The notes under the pieces were generated by a model, which worked only from the letters and a program-made list of their open reading frames with translations, was not told where the DNA came from and did no database searches. Shown here piece after piece: positions 54,969-63,482 of a DNA stretch of 64,000 nucleotides; position 1 is the stretch's first letter; each line of letters starts with the position of its first letter. The position numbers and the translations under genes are program-made. Source of the DNA: Candidatus Aegiribacteria sp. (GTDB lineage Bacteria > Fermentibacterota > Fermentibacteria > Fermentibacterales > JCC-6); assembly GCA_013138965.1 (NCBI GenBank), contig WTBT01000017.1, positions 62,001 to 126,000 on the forward strand, read 5' to 3'.

Positions 54969-56864
54969 TTACCCTTCCTGTGCATCCCGCACTGATGATA
55001 CACCGGAGGAGGAACAGTGTTCCATAACGAAATCCATAACCTGATCTTCAGACACTATCCGAAAGGGGGGGATGGACCTGAGGAATACGCTGCCGTAGTT
55101 CTTCGTACGGATCCTTCTATCCATGATCATTACTACTCCCATGTCATCAAGTGACCTGATCAACCTGCCTACACCCTGTTTCAGGCGTACAGCGGCAAAC
55201 GGCAGGGAATACTGTCCGAAGGAGCTTCCCCCGTGTTTTTCTATCAGATCCATTCTGGCTCTGATAAGCGGGTGCCCCGGAGAAGCGAAGGGGAGCCTGT
55301 CAATGATAACCGCCTGAAGCATACTCCCCGGCAGGTCAACTCCCTCCCAGAATGAGGAAGTGCCCAGAATGATCGCCCTGCTGCATTCCCTGAAATCCCT
55401 GAGTATACCGCTTCGGGACATCTCACCCTGCGTAAAGAGCCTTATGTCGGGGGGAAGTTCTTTCTCAGCGATTCGCTTTACCAGCTTCAGGTTCCTGTAA
55501 CTGGTGAACAGCATGAGTGTCCTTCCGTTCAGCACCTCCGCAAGCCTTCTGCCCCATTGCCATGCAGCCATGGCAAGATCTTCATGGGAATCATGCGGAG
55601 GAAGGTTGTCCGGTATCGAAAGAATAGCCTGGGAGGAGTAATCGAACGGGCTTCCGAAGCTCTTTGTCCGGGCATCCCATGCCCCCAGTCTGTCGCGGAA
55701 GAAATCGAATTCATTCGCAACGGTAAGTGTAGCTGAGGTCAGGATTGTGGTATCGAACCTTGAGTACACGGTATCCATCAGATCCGGTCCGATATCAAGG
55801 GGAACAGCCTTCAGAATCGGATATTTTCTGCCGGTTTCAACGAAGCAGCAGTGTTCCTCAGTGCTGAGTTCCGTGAACCTCCCGGCTGCAAAAGCCACCG
55901 CGGAAGCGGTCTGGGATACAGGCAGCAGTTCCTCCGTTTTCTCAGTATCAGCGGCAAGCTGCTCTGCAGTTATCTTAACTTCTTCAAGTCCTTCAAGGCG
56001 CTCTACAGGATCCCATACGGAGGTCTCTTTTATACCGTCGGCAAGCTCAGCGACCGCCGCTGCAAGAAGCCTGGCTTTCTTGAGGAGCGCGGCCTTTCTC
56101 TCCGTATCCATCTTACTGAAAGCAATTCCGTCAAAAATCGGCAGAAGCATACCTTCGCTGAGTGAAAGCCCCATACATTCACTGGCTGCGTCCTCAAGGC
56201 GATGTCCCTCATCTATTACAAGTACATCCGCTCCGGGAAGAACCTCATCAGCCATCAATCCCGCCACCAGCAGGTGATGATTAAGAATCAGAATATCCGA
56301 TTTCCTGGCCTGATTCCTTGCACAGAAGAAATGACAGGCGCCCCTGAAGTGGCAGGAAGAACCGGTGCAGTCCAGATGATCCGACCTGAAATGCCTCCAT
56401 ACAGCGGAGGGAATCTCATCAGAGAATGATGAAATATCACCGTCTTCAGTGGATTCAGCCCATTTCTCGAAATCGCTCTCCATTTTAAACGACGGGCCTC
56501 CCGAATTCCACTTCCTCAGGCACAGATAGTTGTTTCTCCCCTTCAGCACGCTGACCAGGGCATCCGAATTCAGCGCCGAAAGCACAGCCGGGGCATCCTT
56601 GTTGGCCAGCTGGTCCTGGAGGGTTATCGTTGCTGTGGATATGAATATCTTCCTGCCGGAAAGGATGGCGGGAACAATATAGGCAAGGCTCTTGCCGATT
56701 CCGGTACCGGCCTCAAAAAGATAAATGCCCCCCATGTCCATTGCGGAACCCACCGCCCTGGCGAATTTCACCTGTGAGGGTCTTGCTGAGTATCCCGGAA
56801 TGCTCGAGGCAAGTATATCTCCGCTGAAAACATCCGATATCCTCTCTGAAAAAGAAGCCTTCAA
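54969..56864 (-). CDS. dinG: DinG/XPD-family iron-sulphur DNA helicase
   Basis: A 631-residue superfamily 2 helicase for DNA repair or R-loop removal. Motif I is FEAGTGIGKSLAYIVPAILS (about 52), the DEAH box is VLVIDEGHRLEDAA (about 218), and motif VI is LKQGVGRLIRS near 570. Four cysteines (one in NNYLCLRKW and three in LDCTGSSCHFRGACHFFC) could bind the 4Fe-4S cluster. The start is TTG, overlapping the recJ stop (TTGA) with AAAGG upstream. No exonuclease domain is attached, unlike the Gram-positive DinG type. Confidence 0.87.
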   Translation of the reverse strand: MKASFSERISDVFSGDILASSIPGYSARPSQVKFARAVGSAMDMGGIYLFEAGTGIGKSLAYIVPAILSGRKIFISTATITLQDQLANKDAPAVLSALNSDALVSVLKGRNNYLCLRKWNSGGPSFKMESDFEKWAESTEDGDISSFSDEIPSAVWRHFRSDHLDCTGSSCHFRGACHFFCARNQARKSDILILNHHLLVAGLMADEVLPGADVLVIDEGHRLEDAASECMGLSLSEGMLLPIFDGIAFSKMDTERKAALLKKARLLAAAVAELADGIKETSVWDPVERLEGLEEVKITAEQLAADTEKTEELLPVSQTASAVAFAAGRFTELSTEEHCCFVETGRKYPILKAVPLDIGPDLMDTVYSRFDTTILTSATLTVANEFDFFRDRLGAWDARTKSFGSPFDYSSQAILSIPDNLPPHDSHEDLAMAAWQWGRRLAEVLNGRTLMLFTSYRNLKLVKRIAEKELPPDIRLFTQGEMSRSGILRDFRECSRAIILGTSSFWEGVDLPGSMLQAVIIDRLPFASPGHPLIRARMDLIEKHGGSSFGQYSLPFAAVRLKQGVGRLIRSLDDMGVVMIMDRRIRTKNYGSVFLRSIPPFRIVSEDQVMDFVMEHCSSSGVSSVRDAQEG

Positions 56865-58564
56865 TTAACAACCTTTCGATGTTTGCGGATATCCTTGAGG
56901 ACAAGCTGTATGCTCCCGTCCATGCGGTATGTATCCAGAGCCAGAGTGAACGCGAGATCGACCCTGCCGTTGAACATGGACTGTCTGTTTACCATGTTGA
57001 AACCTATGGCCCTGTAAACGCATGAACCGATCCTGAAACTGCAGCTGAGGTGATCCGCATTTTTTCCCACAGCCCTCCACTGAACCGGATAAGCTCCCCT
57101 TGCTATCCAGACTGGTTTTCTGTTGCCCTCGCCGAAAGGTTCAAGCATTTCCAGAGATTTGACAGTTTCGGCATTATAATCCTGTTCCTCGAGTTTACCA
57201 TCAATGTACAGAACCGAGCCCAGATGCGCATTCCACTCATCCCTGGAAAGAACTGAGTTCAGCTCTTCTCTCAGTACAGGGATTCTATTTTCCGGGATCC
57301 TGAAACCCGCAGCCATCGGGTGGCCTCCAAGACTCTCCATTATCCCCTGTTCAGCCTGCAAACCGCTCAGAATAGAGAATATTGGAATTCCCGGAACGCT
57401 TCGCGCAGAACCGTAGCCATAATCATTATCGATCGAAATCATGATAGATGGCACACCGTATTTAGAAACAAGTCTCGACGCGACTATACCTATTACTCCC
57501 CGGTGCCATCCCTCATTCGCCATGACAATGCAGCGCGGGTTATCAAGATTTTCCGCAAGCCGAAAAACGTGGCTCTCAATCTCACGGTTCAATTTTCTGC
57601 GAATCCTGTTATGCTTCTCAACAGTTACCATCAATTCTCCCGCCTCGGAGCTGCTGCCGGCAAGAAGCAGTTTAAGCGCATCGGCTGCATGCCCCACTCT
57701 GCCGCATGCGTTAATCCTTGGGCCAATATAGAAGGCCAGATCGGTTGAACTCATTTCCCGGATATTCACCGATGCGGAACCAGCAAGCGCTGTAATACCA
57801 GGCAACGGGCTCTCACAAAGCTGCTTCAACCCCTCGAAGACAAGGATCCTGTTATCTCCGCTAAGGTCTACTACATCCGTTACAGTGCCTATGGCCACAA
57901 ACTGCAGCAGCTCATGAAGGTATTCCGCATCGGCGCCAAGTAGATCGTAGACGGCTCTGAGGACCATCCAAGCGACACCCACGCCGGCCAGTTTTGAATG
58001 TGGAGCATCCTCATCCAGCACGGGATTAACGATTGCCTCAGCATCGGGCAGGATATCGCCGGGCTGATGATGATCGGTGATGACAGTATCTATGTTCAAG
58101 CCTTTAAGAATTCTGATATACTCAACAGCGGTAATACCGCAGTCAACGGTGATGAGCAGATCCGCATTCACTGCGCTGCAGGCTTCGACGCTCGATTCAC
58201 CGAGTCCGTAACCGTCTTCGAACCTGTCCGGAATGAAATAGTCAACAGGGGCTCCCAGTGACTGCAATCCCATATAAACAATCGCGGTCGCGGTTATTCC
58301 ATCCGCGTCGAAATCGCCATGGACCAGAATTTTTTCTGAGTTCTGCACAGCTGAGACAATCCGTTGCGCGGCCTGCAGGACTCCTCCCATATCCCTCCAG
58401 TGTGAAAGGAGATCCATGTCAGGATTGAGAAACCTGTTCAGTTTTTCCCCGGAGAAACCCCTTCTTGCAAGAAGAAGAGATATAGATTCAGGAAGGCTGC
58501 AGGAATTGTCTGCTTCTTTCAGGTTCAGGTCAGGCGCTGGTCTGGCTACCCATCGTTTCGTCAA
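56861..58564 (-). CDS. recJ: single-strand-specific exonuclease RecJ
   Basis: 5'-3' exonuclease of recombination and mismatch repair. The 567 residues carry the DHH motifs: HGDFDADGITATAIVYMGLQ (about 80), ITVDCGITAVEYI (about 137), VITDHHQPGDILP (about 158) and NPVLDEDAPHSKLAGVGVAW, then DHHA1 with GHPMAAGFR near 400 and the C-terminal OB fold. The start is TTG with GGAGG close upstream. It begins 20 bases after the 3' end of the RNase P RNA gene and is coupled to dinG. Confidence 0.94.
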   Translation of the reverse strand: MTKRWVARPAPDLNLKEADNSCSLPESISLLLARRGFSGEKLNRFLNPDMDLLSHWRDMGGVLQAAQRIVSAVQNSEKILVHGDFDADGITATAIVYMGLQSLGAPVDYFIPDRFEDGYGLGESSVEACSAVNADLLITVDCGITAVEYIRILKGLNIDTVITDHHQPGDILPDAEAIVNPVLDEDAPHSKLAGVGVAWMVLRAVYDLLGADAEYLHELLQFVAIGTVTDVVDLSGDNRILVFEGLKQLCESPLPGITALAGSASVNIREMSSTDLAFYIGPRINACGRVGHAADALKLLLAGSSSEAGELMVTVEKHNRIRRKLNREIESHVFRLAENLDNPRCIVMANEGWHRGVIGIVASRLVSKYGVPSIMISIDNDYGYGSARSVPGIPIFSILSGLQAEQGIMESLGGHPMAAGFRIPENRIPVLREELNSVLSRDEWNAHLGSVLYIDGKLEEQDYNAETVKSLEMLEPFGEGNRKPVWIARGAYPVQWRAVGKNADHLSCSFRIGSCVYRAIGFNMVNRQSMFNGRVDLAFTLALDTYRMDGSIQLVLKDIRKHRKVVN

Positions 58565-58583
58565 GAATCCTCCAAAAGCAGCA

Positions 58584-58992
58584 GGGGTCAGGCTGTAAGC
58601 CGGGTTCTGTTCCGCTCCTAGGCGGCAGTGGCCATCCGTCTGGGATGTCAGTTACCTGACACCTCTAGCGGCCAACCCGGAGGTCAAAGGGAACGGGCGA
58701 TTCCCCGGTCTCAATGGATGAGACCTCCCTCCCTATTCGGCCTTGCACCGGACAAGGTTTGCCGTGCGAATGCTGTTACCAGTATCCCGGTGGGCTCTTA
58801 CCCCACCTTTTCACCCTTACCCCCGATGAAAATTACAGTCGATTTCACGGAACATGTCCGCAAAATACCATCAGGGGCGGTTTCGTTTCTGTGGCACGTT
58901 CTCTCCGTTGCCGGAACCGGGATTTCCCCGGTGTCCTGCCCTGTGGAGCCCGGACTTTCCTCCCCCTGGGGGGCGGCCACTCGCCTGACCCT
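58584..58992 (-). ncRNA. rnpB: RNase P RNA (bacterial type A)
   Basis: Catalytic RNA of RNase P, which matures tRNA 5' ends. On the minus strand the 5' part contains GGAGGAAAGTCCGGGCTCC and, near the 3' end, CAGAACCCGGCTTACAG, the two universal conserved blocks. The ends GGGTCAGGC (58983-58991) and GCCTGACCC (58585-58593) pair as helix P1, which fixes the limits to a few bases. The length, about 409 bases, is normal. The RNase P protein gene is not nearby. A hairpin (59014-59031) at the end of the upstream gene may separate the transcripts. Confidence 0.95.
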
Positions 58993-59010
58993 CTGATGAA
59001 ATATAACCGG

Positions 59011-59733
59011 TTAAGCTCCAGCCATGGAGCTGTCATCCTTCCAGACTACAAACCGTCCGCAAATAGGACATACAAAGGTCTCCCCCTGGCTGATCTCAAC
59101 CGCGGTCTGAGGTGGAATATTCGTAAGGCATCCTCCGCAGGCTCCCTTCTGCAGGCCAACGACCACAAGCCCCCTGCCTGCGGTACGGAGCTGCTCATAC
59201 TTATCCAAAAGCCGTTTGCCGATACCTGAAGCTATATCTATCCTCTCAGCCATCAGTTCTTCCATGTTCTCCTTTAAAACCTCAAGCTGACCGTCAAGAA
59301 TATTCTGCCTTTTCTCTGCTCTTCTTGTATTCCGCTCCCATATTTTCATTGCCTCTACCAGATCTTTTTCACCCTGTTCCTCTTCGTACATTTTTTCAAT
59401 GATCTGACTGTCAAGGTCACCGATCTTCTTCTCGGCGAATTTTATCTGCTCCATCATAGCCCTGTACGCTTCATTTGTTTTCATCTCCAGAAGCTTGTTC
59501 TTGAATTCAGCCAGCGTCTTCTCCGTTGCTACCTTTACCTCACTGCATTTCCCGCTGGACTCTCTGACTTCCTCCAGTTTACTCTTCTCTTTATCGTAAT
59601 CCGATTTCTGTGATTCAAGCTCTTTCTCATGGATAAGTTTCTCCCGCGGTATTTCATCCATTTCCGCAGATATGCGATCAATGCGGGAATCAACATCCTG
59701 CATCAGCAGTATTTTCTTAAGATCTTCAATCAT
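59011..59733 (-). CDS. coiled-coil protein with C-terminal zinc ribbon (CdsZ/DUF164 type)
   Basis: A 240-residue protein; the ATG at 59733 has AGGAG nine bases upstream, so a longer frame reaching 59823 is not used. Residues 1-170 form a long charged coiled coil (LLMQDVDSRIDRISAEMDEI ... FKNKLLEMKTNEAYRAMMEQ). The C-terminal zinc ribbon has GACGGC and FVCPICGR (about 200-230). The family is widespread next to rnpB or RNase H genes; it is thought to bind nucleic acid or help secretion in some pathogens, and its role is unsettled. Confidence 0.85.
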   Translation of the reverse strand: MIEDLKKILLMQDVDSRIDRISAEMDEIPREKLIHEKELESQKSDYDKEKSKLEEVRESSGKCSEVKVATEKTLAEFKNKLLEMKTNEAYRAMMEQIKFAEKKIGDLDSQIIEKMYEEEQGEKDLVEAMKIWERNTRRAEKRQNILDGQLEVLKENMEELMAERIDIASGIGKRLLDKYEQLRTAGRGLVVVGLQKGACGGCLTNIPPQTAVEISQGETFVCPICGRFVVWKDDSSMAGA

Positions 59734-59862
59734 GAATTTCAACTCCTGCATGTTCCACAAAAAGAAAAGGGGTACCTGAAAATGGTACCCCCGAATAGGT
59801 TTCAAATGTGATGCTTGAATCATGTAACATGATCACAGCACCAATGTTTCCGTTCAAAGAAG

Positions 59863-59939
59863 TGGTGGGCGGGACAGGATTTGAACCTGCGACCCCAAAC
59901 GTGTGAAGCTTGTGCTCTAGCCAACTGAGCTACCCGCCC
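59863..59939 (-). tRNA. tRNA-Val (anticodon CAC)
   Basis: Full cloverleaf: acceptor GGGCGGG/CCCGCCC, D-arm GCTC/GAGC, anticodon arm CAAGC-TTCACAC-GTTTG and T-arm GCAGG-TTCAAAT-CCTGT. The CCA end is encoded. 77 bases. Confidence 0.95.
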
Positions 59940-59945
59940 TTCCTA

Positions 59946-60111
59946 GGAGGCTGTCCGAGAATGCAGCATCGGCATAAGGAACCACATATCTGGCTATAAT
60001 GACCACATATTATCGTCAAATACATTCCAGTATTCTCCTCAATCAAATCTGTAATCATTCTATCTCAGCTATGAGGCTCTTCTGCTCAATGCCCATTATC
60101 GGACAACCTCC
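59946..60111. repeat. copy 2 of the repeat with inverted ends
   Basis: Ends GGAGGCTGTCCG and CGGACAACCTCC form an 11-of-12 inverted repeat; the inside matches 33199-33359 in order and spacing. Flanking bases CTAG occur on both sides (59943-59946 and 60110-60114 region), perhaps a target duplication or part of the ends. It fills almost the whole gap between tRNA-Val and tRNA-Met. Confidence 0.7.
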
Positions 60112-60119
60112 TAGTAGTC

Positions 60120-60196
60120 TGGTGGGCCCACCTGGACTCGAACCAGGGACCGACCGGTTATGAGCCGGTGGCTCTAGCCAACTGAGCTATGGGCCC
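60120..60196 (-). tRNA. tRNA with CAT anticodon (elongator Met or Ile2)
   Basis: Acceptor GGGCCCA/TGGGCCC, D-arm GCTC/GAGC, anticodon arm ACCGG-CTCATAA-CCGGT, T-arm CCTGG-TTCGAGT-CCAGG, CCA encoded. The anticodon stem lacks the GGG/CCC pairs next to the loop that mark initiator tRNA, and position 1 pairs with 72. Both Met and the lysidine-modified Ile2 tRNA carry CAT; the GGGCCC acceptor recalls Ile tRNAs. 77 bases. Confidence 0.9.
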
Positions 60197-60208
60197 GATA
60201 AGTGAACA

Positions 60209-60237
60209 AACTTATCTCAAAAAGACTCATTTGTCAA
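60209..60237 (-). promoter_or_regulatory. candidate promoter of the tRNA-CAT/tRNA-Val pair
   Basis: On the minus strand TTGACA (60232-60237) and TAAGTT (60209-60214) are 17 bases apart. The expected start lies about 6 bases before the tRNA. The -10 box is weak (3 of 6). Confidence 0.45.
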
Positions 60238-60339
60238 GATGAAATGCGCCTTCATATGACCTGAGACCCTTGCGTTTCCACTCCGGTATTGTTCATATTC
60301 CGCAGGATCACGGTTTGAAATGTATGTATTGAAATCGGT

Positions 60340-60426
60340 GCCGGAGTGGCGGAATGGCAGACGCGACGGACTCAAAATCCGTTGTTCCTTGTGAACATGA
60401 GGGTTCAAGTCCCTCCTCCGGTACCA
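60340..60426 (+). tRNA. tRNA-Leu (anticodon CAA)
   Basis: Class II tRNA of 87 bases: acceptor GCCGGAG/CTCCGGT, anticodon arm ACGGA-CTCAAAA-TCCGT, a long variable arm (TTGTTCCTTGTGAACATG) and T-arm GAGGG-TTCAAGT-CCCTC; CCA encoded. It reads opposite to the other two tRNAs. Accessory genes follow directly. Confidence 0.95.
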
Positions 60427-60440
60427 ATAGGGCATCTTCC

Positions 60441-61223
60441 CTATTCCGTGCCTGCCCAGTTTCGAAGGATCTCCGGGAAAAGCTTTACCCTCAGGAGGTC
60501 GTTCCTGCCGGGAACAAAGGGTTCAACATCCCTTGCCAGGTCATCAATGCTTCGCTCGTCAAGGCGGTTTACTATCAGCTCCTCGATCTTCTTTCTGGAA
60601 GATATCTGAACCTTCTGTTCAAGGTAATCCATGTCCGGTTCTGTGAACCCGAACAGATAAGAGGCATCATAAAGGTCACGCCCCATGATTCTTCCGCGGT
60701 TCAGTATGGCATACAGCTTCTGGGCCAGAATCAGTTCAGCGGAGGCTGCAGGTACCGGAACGATCACATCCAGTCGGTTCAAGACCTTTACCTGCGGCAC
60801 ATAGTTATACTGCTGCGGTGAAGCGTCAAACTTCAGGGTGAGAACCTCATCTCTATGACGTGTGAGTTCCCACCGCTGAAGGGCATCGGTGAACCTGAGC
60901 TTTGCCGAAAATGCGCTTCCACTGCCAAAGGTTATATTGCACTCAACAGCTTCCAATTTGAATTCATTTACCGCTGTCAGGGCTATTCCCTGAAGGTCAT
61001 CACTGGAAAGATTCTTCGAATCGAAATCAAGATCTTCTGAAAACCTGCTGCTTCCATAGAATACTCTCAACGCTGTTCCACCCATGAAAACCAGTTCAGC
61101 GCTTTCCTTCGCTCTGAAAATGAATTGAAGTGTTTTGTACTGCAGGTATTCCCTGAGCATGGCCCTCTTGAAAGTATGGGGAATGTCGGGAAAAGCATCA
61201 TAGATGATCGAACGGTCAAGCAT
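60441..61223 (-). CDS. AbiEii-type nucleotidyltransferase toxin
   Basis: A 260-residue member of the AbiEii/AbiGii family, which act as toxins in type IV-like toxin-antitoxin systems and in phage defence. The nucleotidyltransferase motif GGTALRVFYGSSRFSEDLDF (about residues 47-67) is intact, followed by ASAELILAQKLYAILNRGRI and GRDLYDASYLF. It overlaps the antitoxin gene by 8 bases. Its stop is 15 bases from the tRNA-Leu 3' end on the other strand. Confidence 0.88.
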   Translation of the reverse strand: MLDRSIIYDAFPDIPHTFKRAMLREYLQYKTLQFIFRAKESAELVFMGGTALRVFYGSSRFSEDLDFDSKNLSSDDLQGIALTAVNEFKLEAVECNITFGSGSAFSAKLRFTDALQRWELTRHRDEVLTLKFDASPQQYNYVPQVKVLNRLDVIVPVPAASAELILAQKLYAILNRGRIMGRDLYDASYLFGFTEPDMDYLEQKVQISSRKKIEELIVNRLDERSIDDLARDVEPFVPGRNDLLRVKLFPEILRNWAGTE

Positions 61224-61830
61224 TCTTCATCACCTCAAGCAATACTTGCACCTTCCCTGTCAGCCAGGGCTTGTTGAACCGTTCTGTCAGGTCGAGGATT
61301 TCCATCGGATCCAATCCGCTGAAAGTCTCTATGTCAAAACGGAGTTCCAGCATATCCTCTGCCGAGCTGATATCTCTCCTGAGGTAGAGCAGGTCAACAA
61401 GCGCCCTCCCGGGAGAAGCCATAAGAAATGTATGCTTCCTTCCCGTCTTTGCTTCGTACCCGAAATAATACTCCGGCTGAATGCTCCTGTATATGAATGT
61501 GCATAGAGGCGAATTTATGCGTCGGGTCTTTCTTGTACAGACCGAAGTAACAGAGAGGGCTGTCTCCGGAATGAGCCCGTGAAATGAAAGCGCTGATTCC
61601 AGAGAAACGAACGAGGGTGTGTACAACCTGCCGGCAATCGCGAATAGATCGGTCTCGTCAGTGGTTTCCCCCGGGAGAACATAGTAGCCGGGAGCCACCA
61701 TTATGATCTTTCCGCTGCGGTTCCATCTGGACAGGGTTTCCTGACGAAGGCCGGGCATTGTGGTACGTATATCAGCAAGTGAAACAACCGGCAACTTCTT
61801 CGCCAGTTCCGCGAATTCGTTCAGTCTCAA
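61216..61830 (-). CDS. AbiEi-type antitoxin
   Basis: A 204-residue partner of the toxin. The N-terminal part (LAKKLPVVSLADIRTTMPGL ... LSRWNRSGKIIMVAPGYYVL) has the winged-helix pattern of AbiEi proteins that bind their own promoter. The core YTPSFVSLESALSFHGLIPE and ASPGRALVDLLYLRRD are family hallmarks. The order antitoxin then toxin with an overlap is typical. An A/T-rich 30-base region upstream (61831-61880) may hold the promoter. Confidence 0.88.
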   Translation of the reverse strand: MRLNEFAELAKKLPVVSLADIRTTMPGLRQETLSRWNRSGKIIMVAPGYYVLPGETTDETDLFAIAGRLYTPSFVSLESALSFHGLIPETALSVTSVCTRKTRRINSPLCTFIYRSIQPEYYFGYEAKTGRKHTFLMASPGRALVDLLYLRRDISSAEDMLELRFDIETFSGLDPMEILDLTERFNKPWLTGKVQVLLEVMKNA

Positions 61831-61851
61831 ATACGTATTTCCCTTCTATGA

Positions 61852-62119
61852 TATTTATGTCATAATATAGAAATACCATTTCGTGATTGCAAGGTTGAAA
61901 TCAGAGTTCCAGAACAGCACATCGTCGTTGCAGCACTTCAATGGCCGTTTTTCACCCACGATCAGGATCAGCACAGCGCGATGCACGGATACGGTGACTG
62001 GTGCTATATTGAAGAAGGACTTCATCCAGGTGTTGATCTTATCCCTGATCCGGATATTACAGGAGGTCAACCGGATTCAGTCTGCTCGCCTTTTTTCAAC
62101 CCCATTCATGCAAGTCTCT
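61852..62119 (+). pseudogene. fragment of a secreted M23-peptidase-like protein
   Basis: A frame open from 61852 to the stop at 62117-62119 without a usable start. It reads VEIRVPEQHIVVAALQWPFF, then THDQDQHSAMHGYGDWCYIE and EGLHPGVDLIPDPD, ending in NPIHASL. GLHPGVDL resembles the first zinc-ligand region of M23 endopeptidases, and the composition is protein-like, but no signal peptide or second catalytic motif is present. I read it as a gene remnant. The short open frame 61883-62176 in another phase is probably spurious. Confidence 0.4.
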
Positions 62120-62169
62120 GATCAAATCCGCCATCGATGCTGTGTTCGAACAAGATGCTCAGGTAAGAT

Positions 62170-62227
62170 GACGTAAGAAATGTCGTAAGTCTGTCGCAAG
62201 TTATGTCGCAAGTTTGTCGCAAGTTTG
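62170..62227. repeat. short tandem repeat downstream of the Fic gene
   Basis: About five units of 11-12 bases based on TGTCGCAAGTT, drifting from GACGTAAGAAA at the left. The copies at 62192-62226 are nearly exact. It lies 9 bases after the Fic stop. Confidence 0.7.
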
Positions 62228-62235
62228 ACCAGCGG

Positions 62236-63276
62236 TCATTCATCTAACATGTAAAAGAGCTGATTTGTTGAACCTTCCTTTGTAATAATACCCTTGTCAA
62301 TGAGTTCAGCCAGATCCCTTTGGAGTGTTCTGCGGTTAACACCGGTGCAGATAGCTTCAGCATTCTGTACATTCATTGTAGAATGTTCCAGAAGAAACTC
62401 GACCAGCAGTCTCTGCCGTCTGGAAAGGTTATGCTTCACTGATATCAGCTCTATCCTTATCGCTATTCTGCCACGATCGGCAACCTCTATCATCTGAACC
62501 GATAATCCGCTGGTGAAATACTCCAGCCAGTCTGTCAGATCCATGCCGCTTTCGCGCACATTCTGCAAAGCCCTGTAGAAGGCTTGCCTGTCCCGGTCAT
62601 AGAACTGGCTGATGGTAAACAGTTTCTTGAAATCATATCCTGCGCGATATAGGCACACTGTTGATAGCAGACGTGATGTTCGACCGTTTCCATCTGAGAA
62701 AGGATGAATGTGTACAAGCTGAAACTGTGCAACTCCACTGATCAGCACAGGGTGAATGTCTATTCCGGAATTGAGCCATTCGATAAGGTTCCGCGTCATG
62801 CCCGGTACTGATTCGGGTGATGGCGGAGTGTAGACGATCTCACCTGTAAGACTGTTGATGATGTAATTCTGTGTAAGTCTGTACTTACCAGGTGAAGCCT
62901 TCCCGCCACGCACTCCCTTGACGAGTCTTCGGTGGATTTCAAGGACCATATCCTCGGTAATGGATGTGTTATCCTCAACGTGCTGCTCAACATAATCGAA
63001 TGCACGGATATAGTTCCGAAGCTCTCTCTCGTCTTCGGGATCAATATTCTGAAGCTTTTTCCCTGACAGAAGCTTCTCGGACTGCTCGAGAGTAAGATGT
63101 GTTCCCTCAATGTGTGTGGTATGGTGAGCTTCCAGTATAAGGGCTCGCTGGCGCATCTGATTAAGCCAGCTTTCGGATAATGTAGCGGCATCCAAAAACC
63201 CCTTTGCCTGGTCAATCCGGGAAAGGGTTCTGGATATTGAGTTCGTAATAGTAAATGAAGGAACAAAAATACTCAT
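62236..63276 (-). CDS. Fic-domain protein with self-inhibition motif
   Basis: A 346-residue protein that probably transfers AMP (or another nucleotide part) to target proteins. The catalytic motif HPFSDGNGRTSR is complete (about 191-202). The inhibitory motif TTHIEG (TxxxEG form) lies at about 53-58, so it is a class II, self-restrained Fic protein. The C-terminal 80 residues form a winged helix (LSRRQRLLVEFLLEHSTMNV ... VNRRTLQRDLAELIDKGIIT), as in Fic/DOC regulators. The region upstream (63277-63389) shows no gene. Confidence 0.9.
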   Translation of the reverse strand: MSIFVPSFTITNSISRTLSRIDQAKGFLDAATLSESWLNQMRQRALILEAHHTTHIEGTHLTLEQSEKLLSGKKLQNIDPEDERELRNYIRAFDYVEQHVEDNTSITEDMVLEIHRRLVKGVRGGKASPGKYRLTQNYIINSLTGEIVYTPPSPESVPGMTRNLIEWLNSGIDIHPVLISGVAQFQLVHIHPFSDGNGRTSRLLSTVCLYRAGYDFKKLFTISQFYDRDRQAFYRALQNVRESGMDLTDWLEYFTSGLSVQMIEVADRGRIAIRIELISVKHNLSRRQRLLVEFLLEHSTMNVQNAEAICTGVNRRTLQRDLAELIDKGIITKEGSTNQLFYMLDE

Positions 63277-63389
63277 TATATCCTTCTATTCTCTCGTACC
63301 TGTAACAATTCCATGCTGACGCAACCAGCTGATATTGTCATTACTTATTATACACAATCAACAGAGATATAATAAAGCCATCAGACTTT

Positions 63390-63482
63390 TCAAAAATAAG
63401 ATACAATCACGTATAGATTCACCAGATCCAGGTTTCCATCTCTGTCAAGATCCCTGCACGGAAAGATTTTCGCGATAACTGA
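63390..63482 (-). pseudogene. tail of a lost secreted protein with a dockerin-like loop
   Basis: A 30-codon frame read on the minus strand ends IFPCRDLDRDGNLDLVNLYV and then IVSYF and a stop. DLDRDGNLD fits the DxDxDGxxD calcium-binding loop seen in dockerin and FG-GAP segments. A stop (63483-63485) cuts it from any upstream part, so it is a remnant. Confidence 0.35.

Noticed and set aside
58584-58600. GGGGTCAGGC, the core of the Y1 transposon ends, also occurs at the end of the RNase P RNA gene.
   Set aside because: Here it forms helix P1 with the 5' end of the RNA, so it is explained by RNA structure; the similarity is probably chance.
60120-60196. Initiator tRNA-Met.
   Set aside because: It lacks the three G-C pairs next to the anticodon loop and the unpaired first base.
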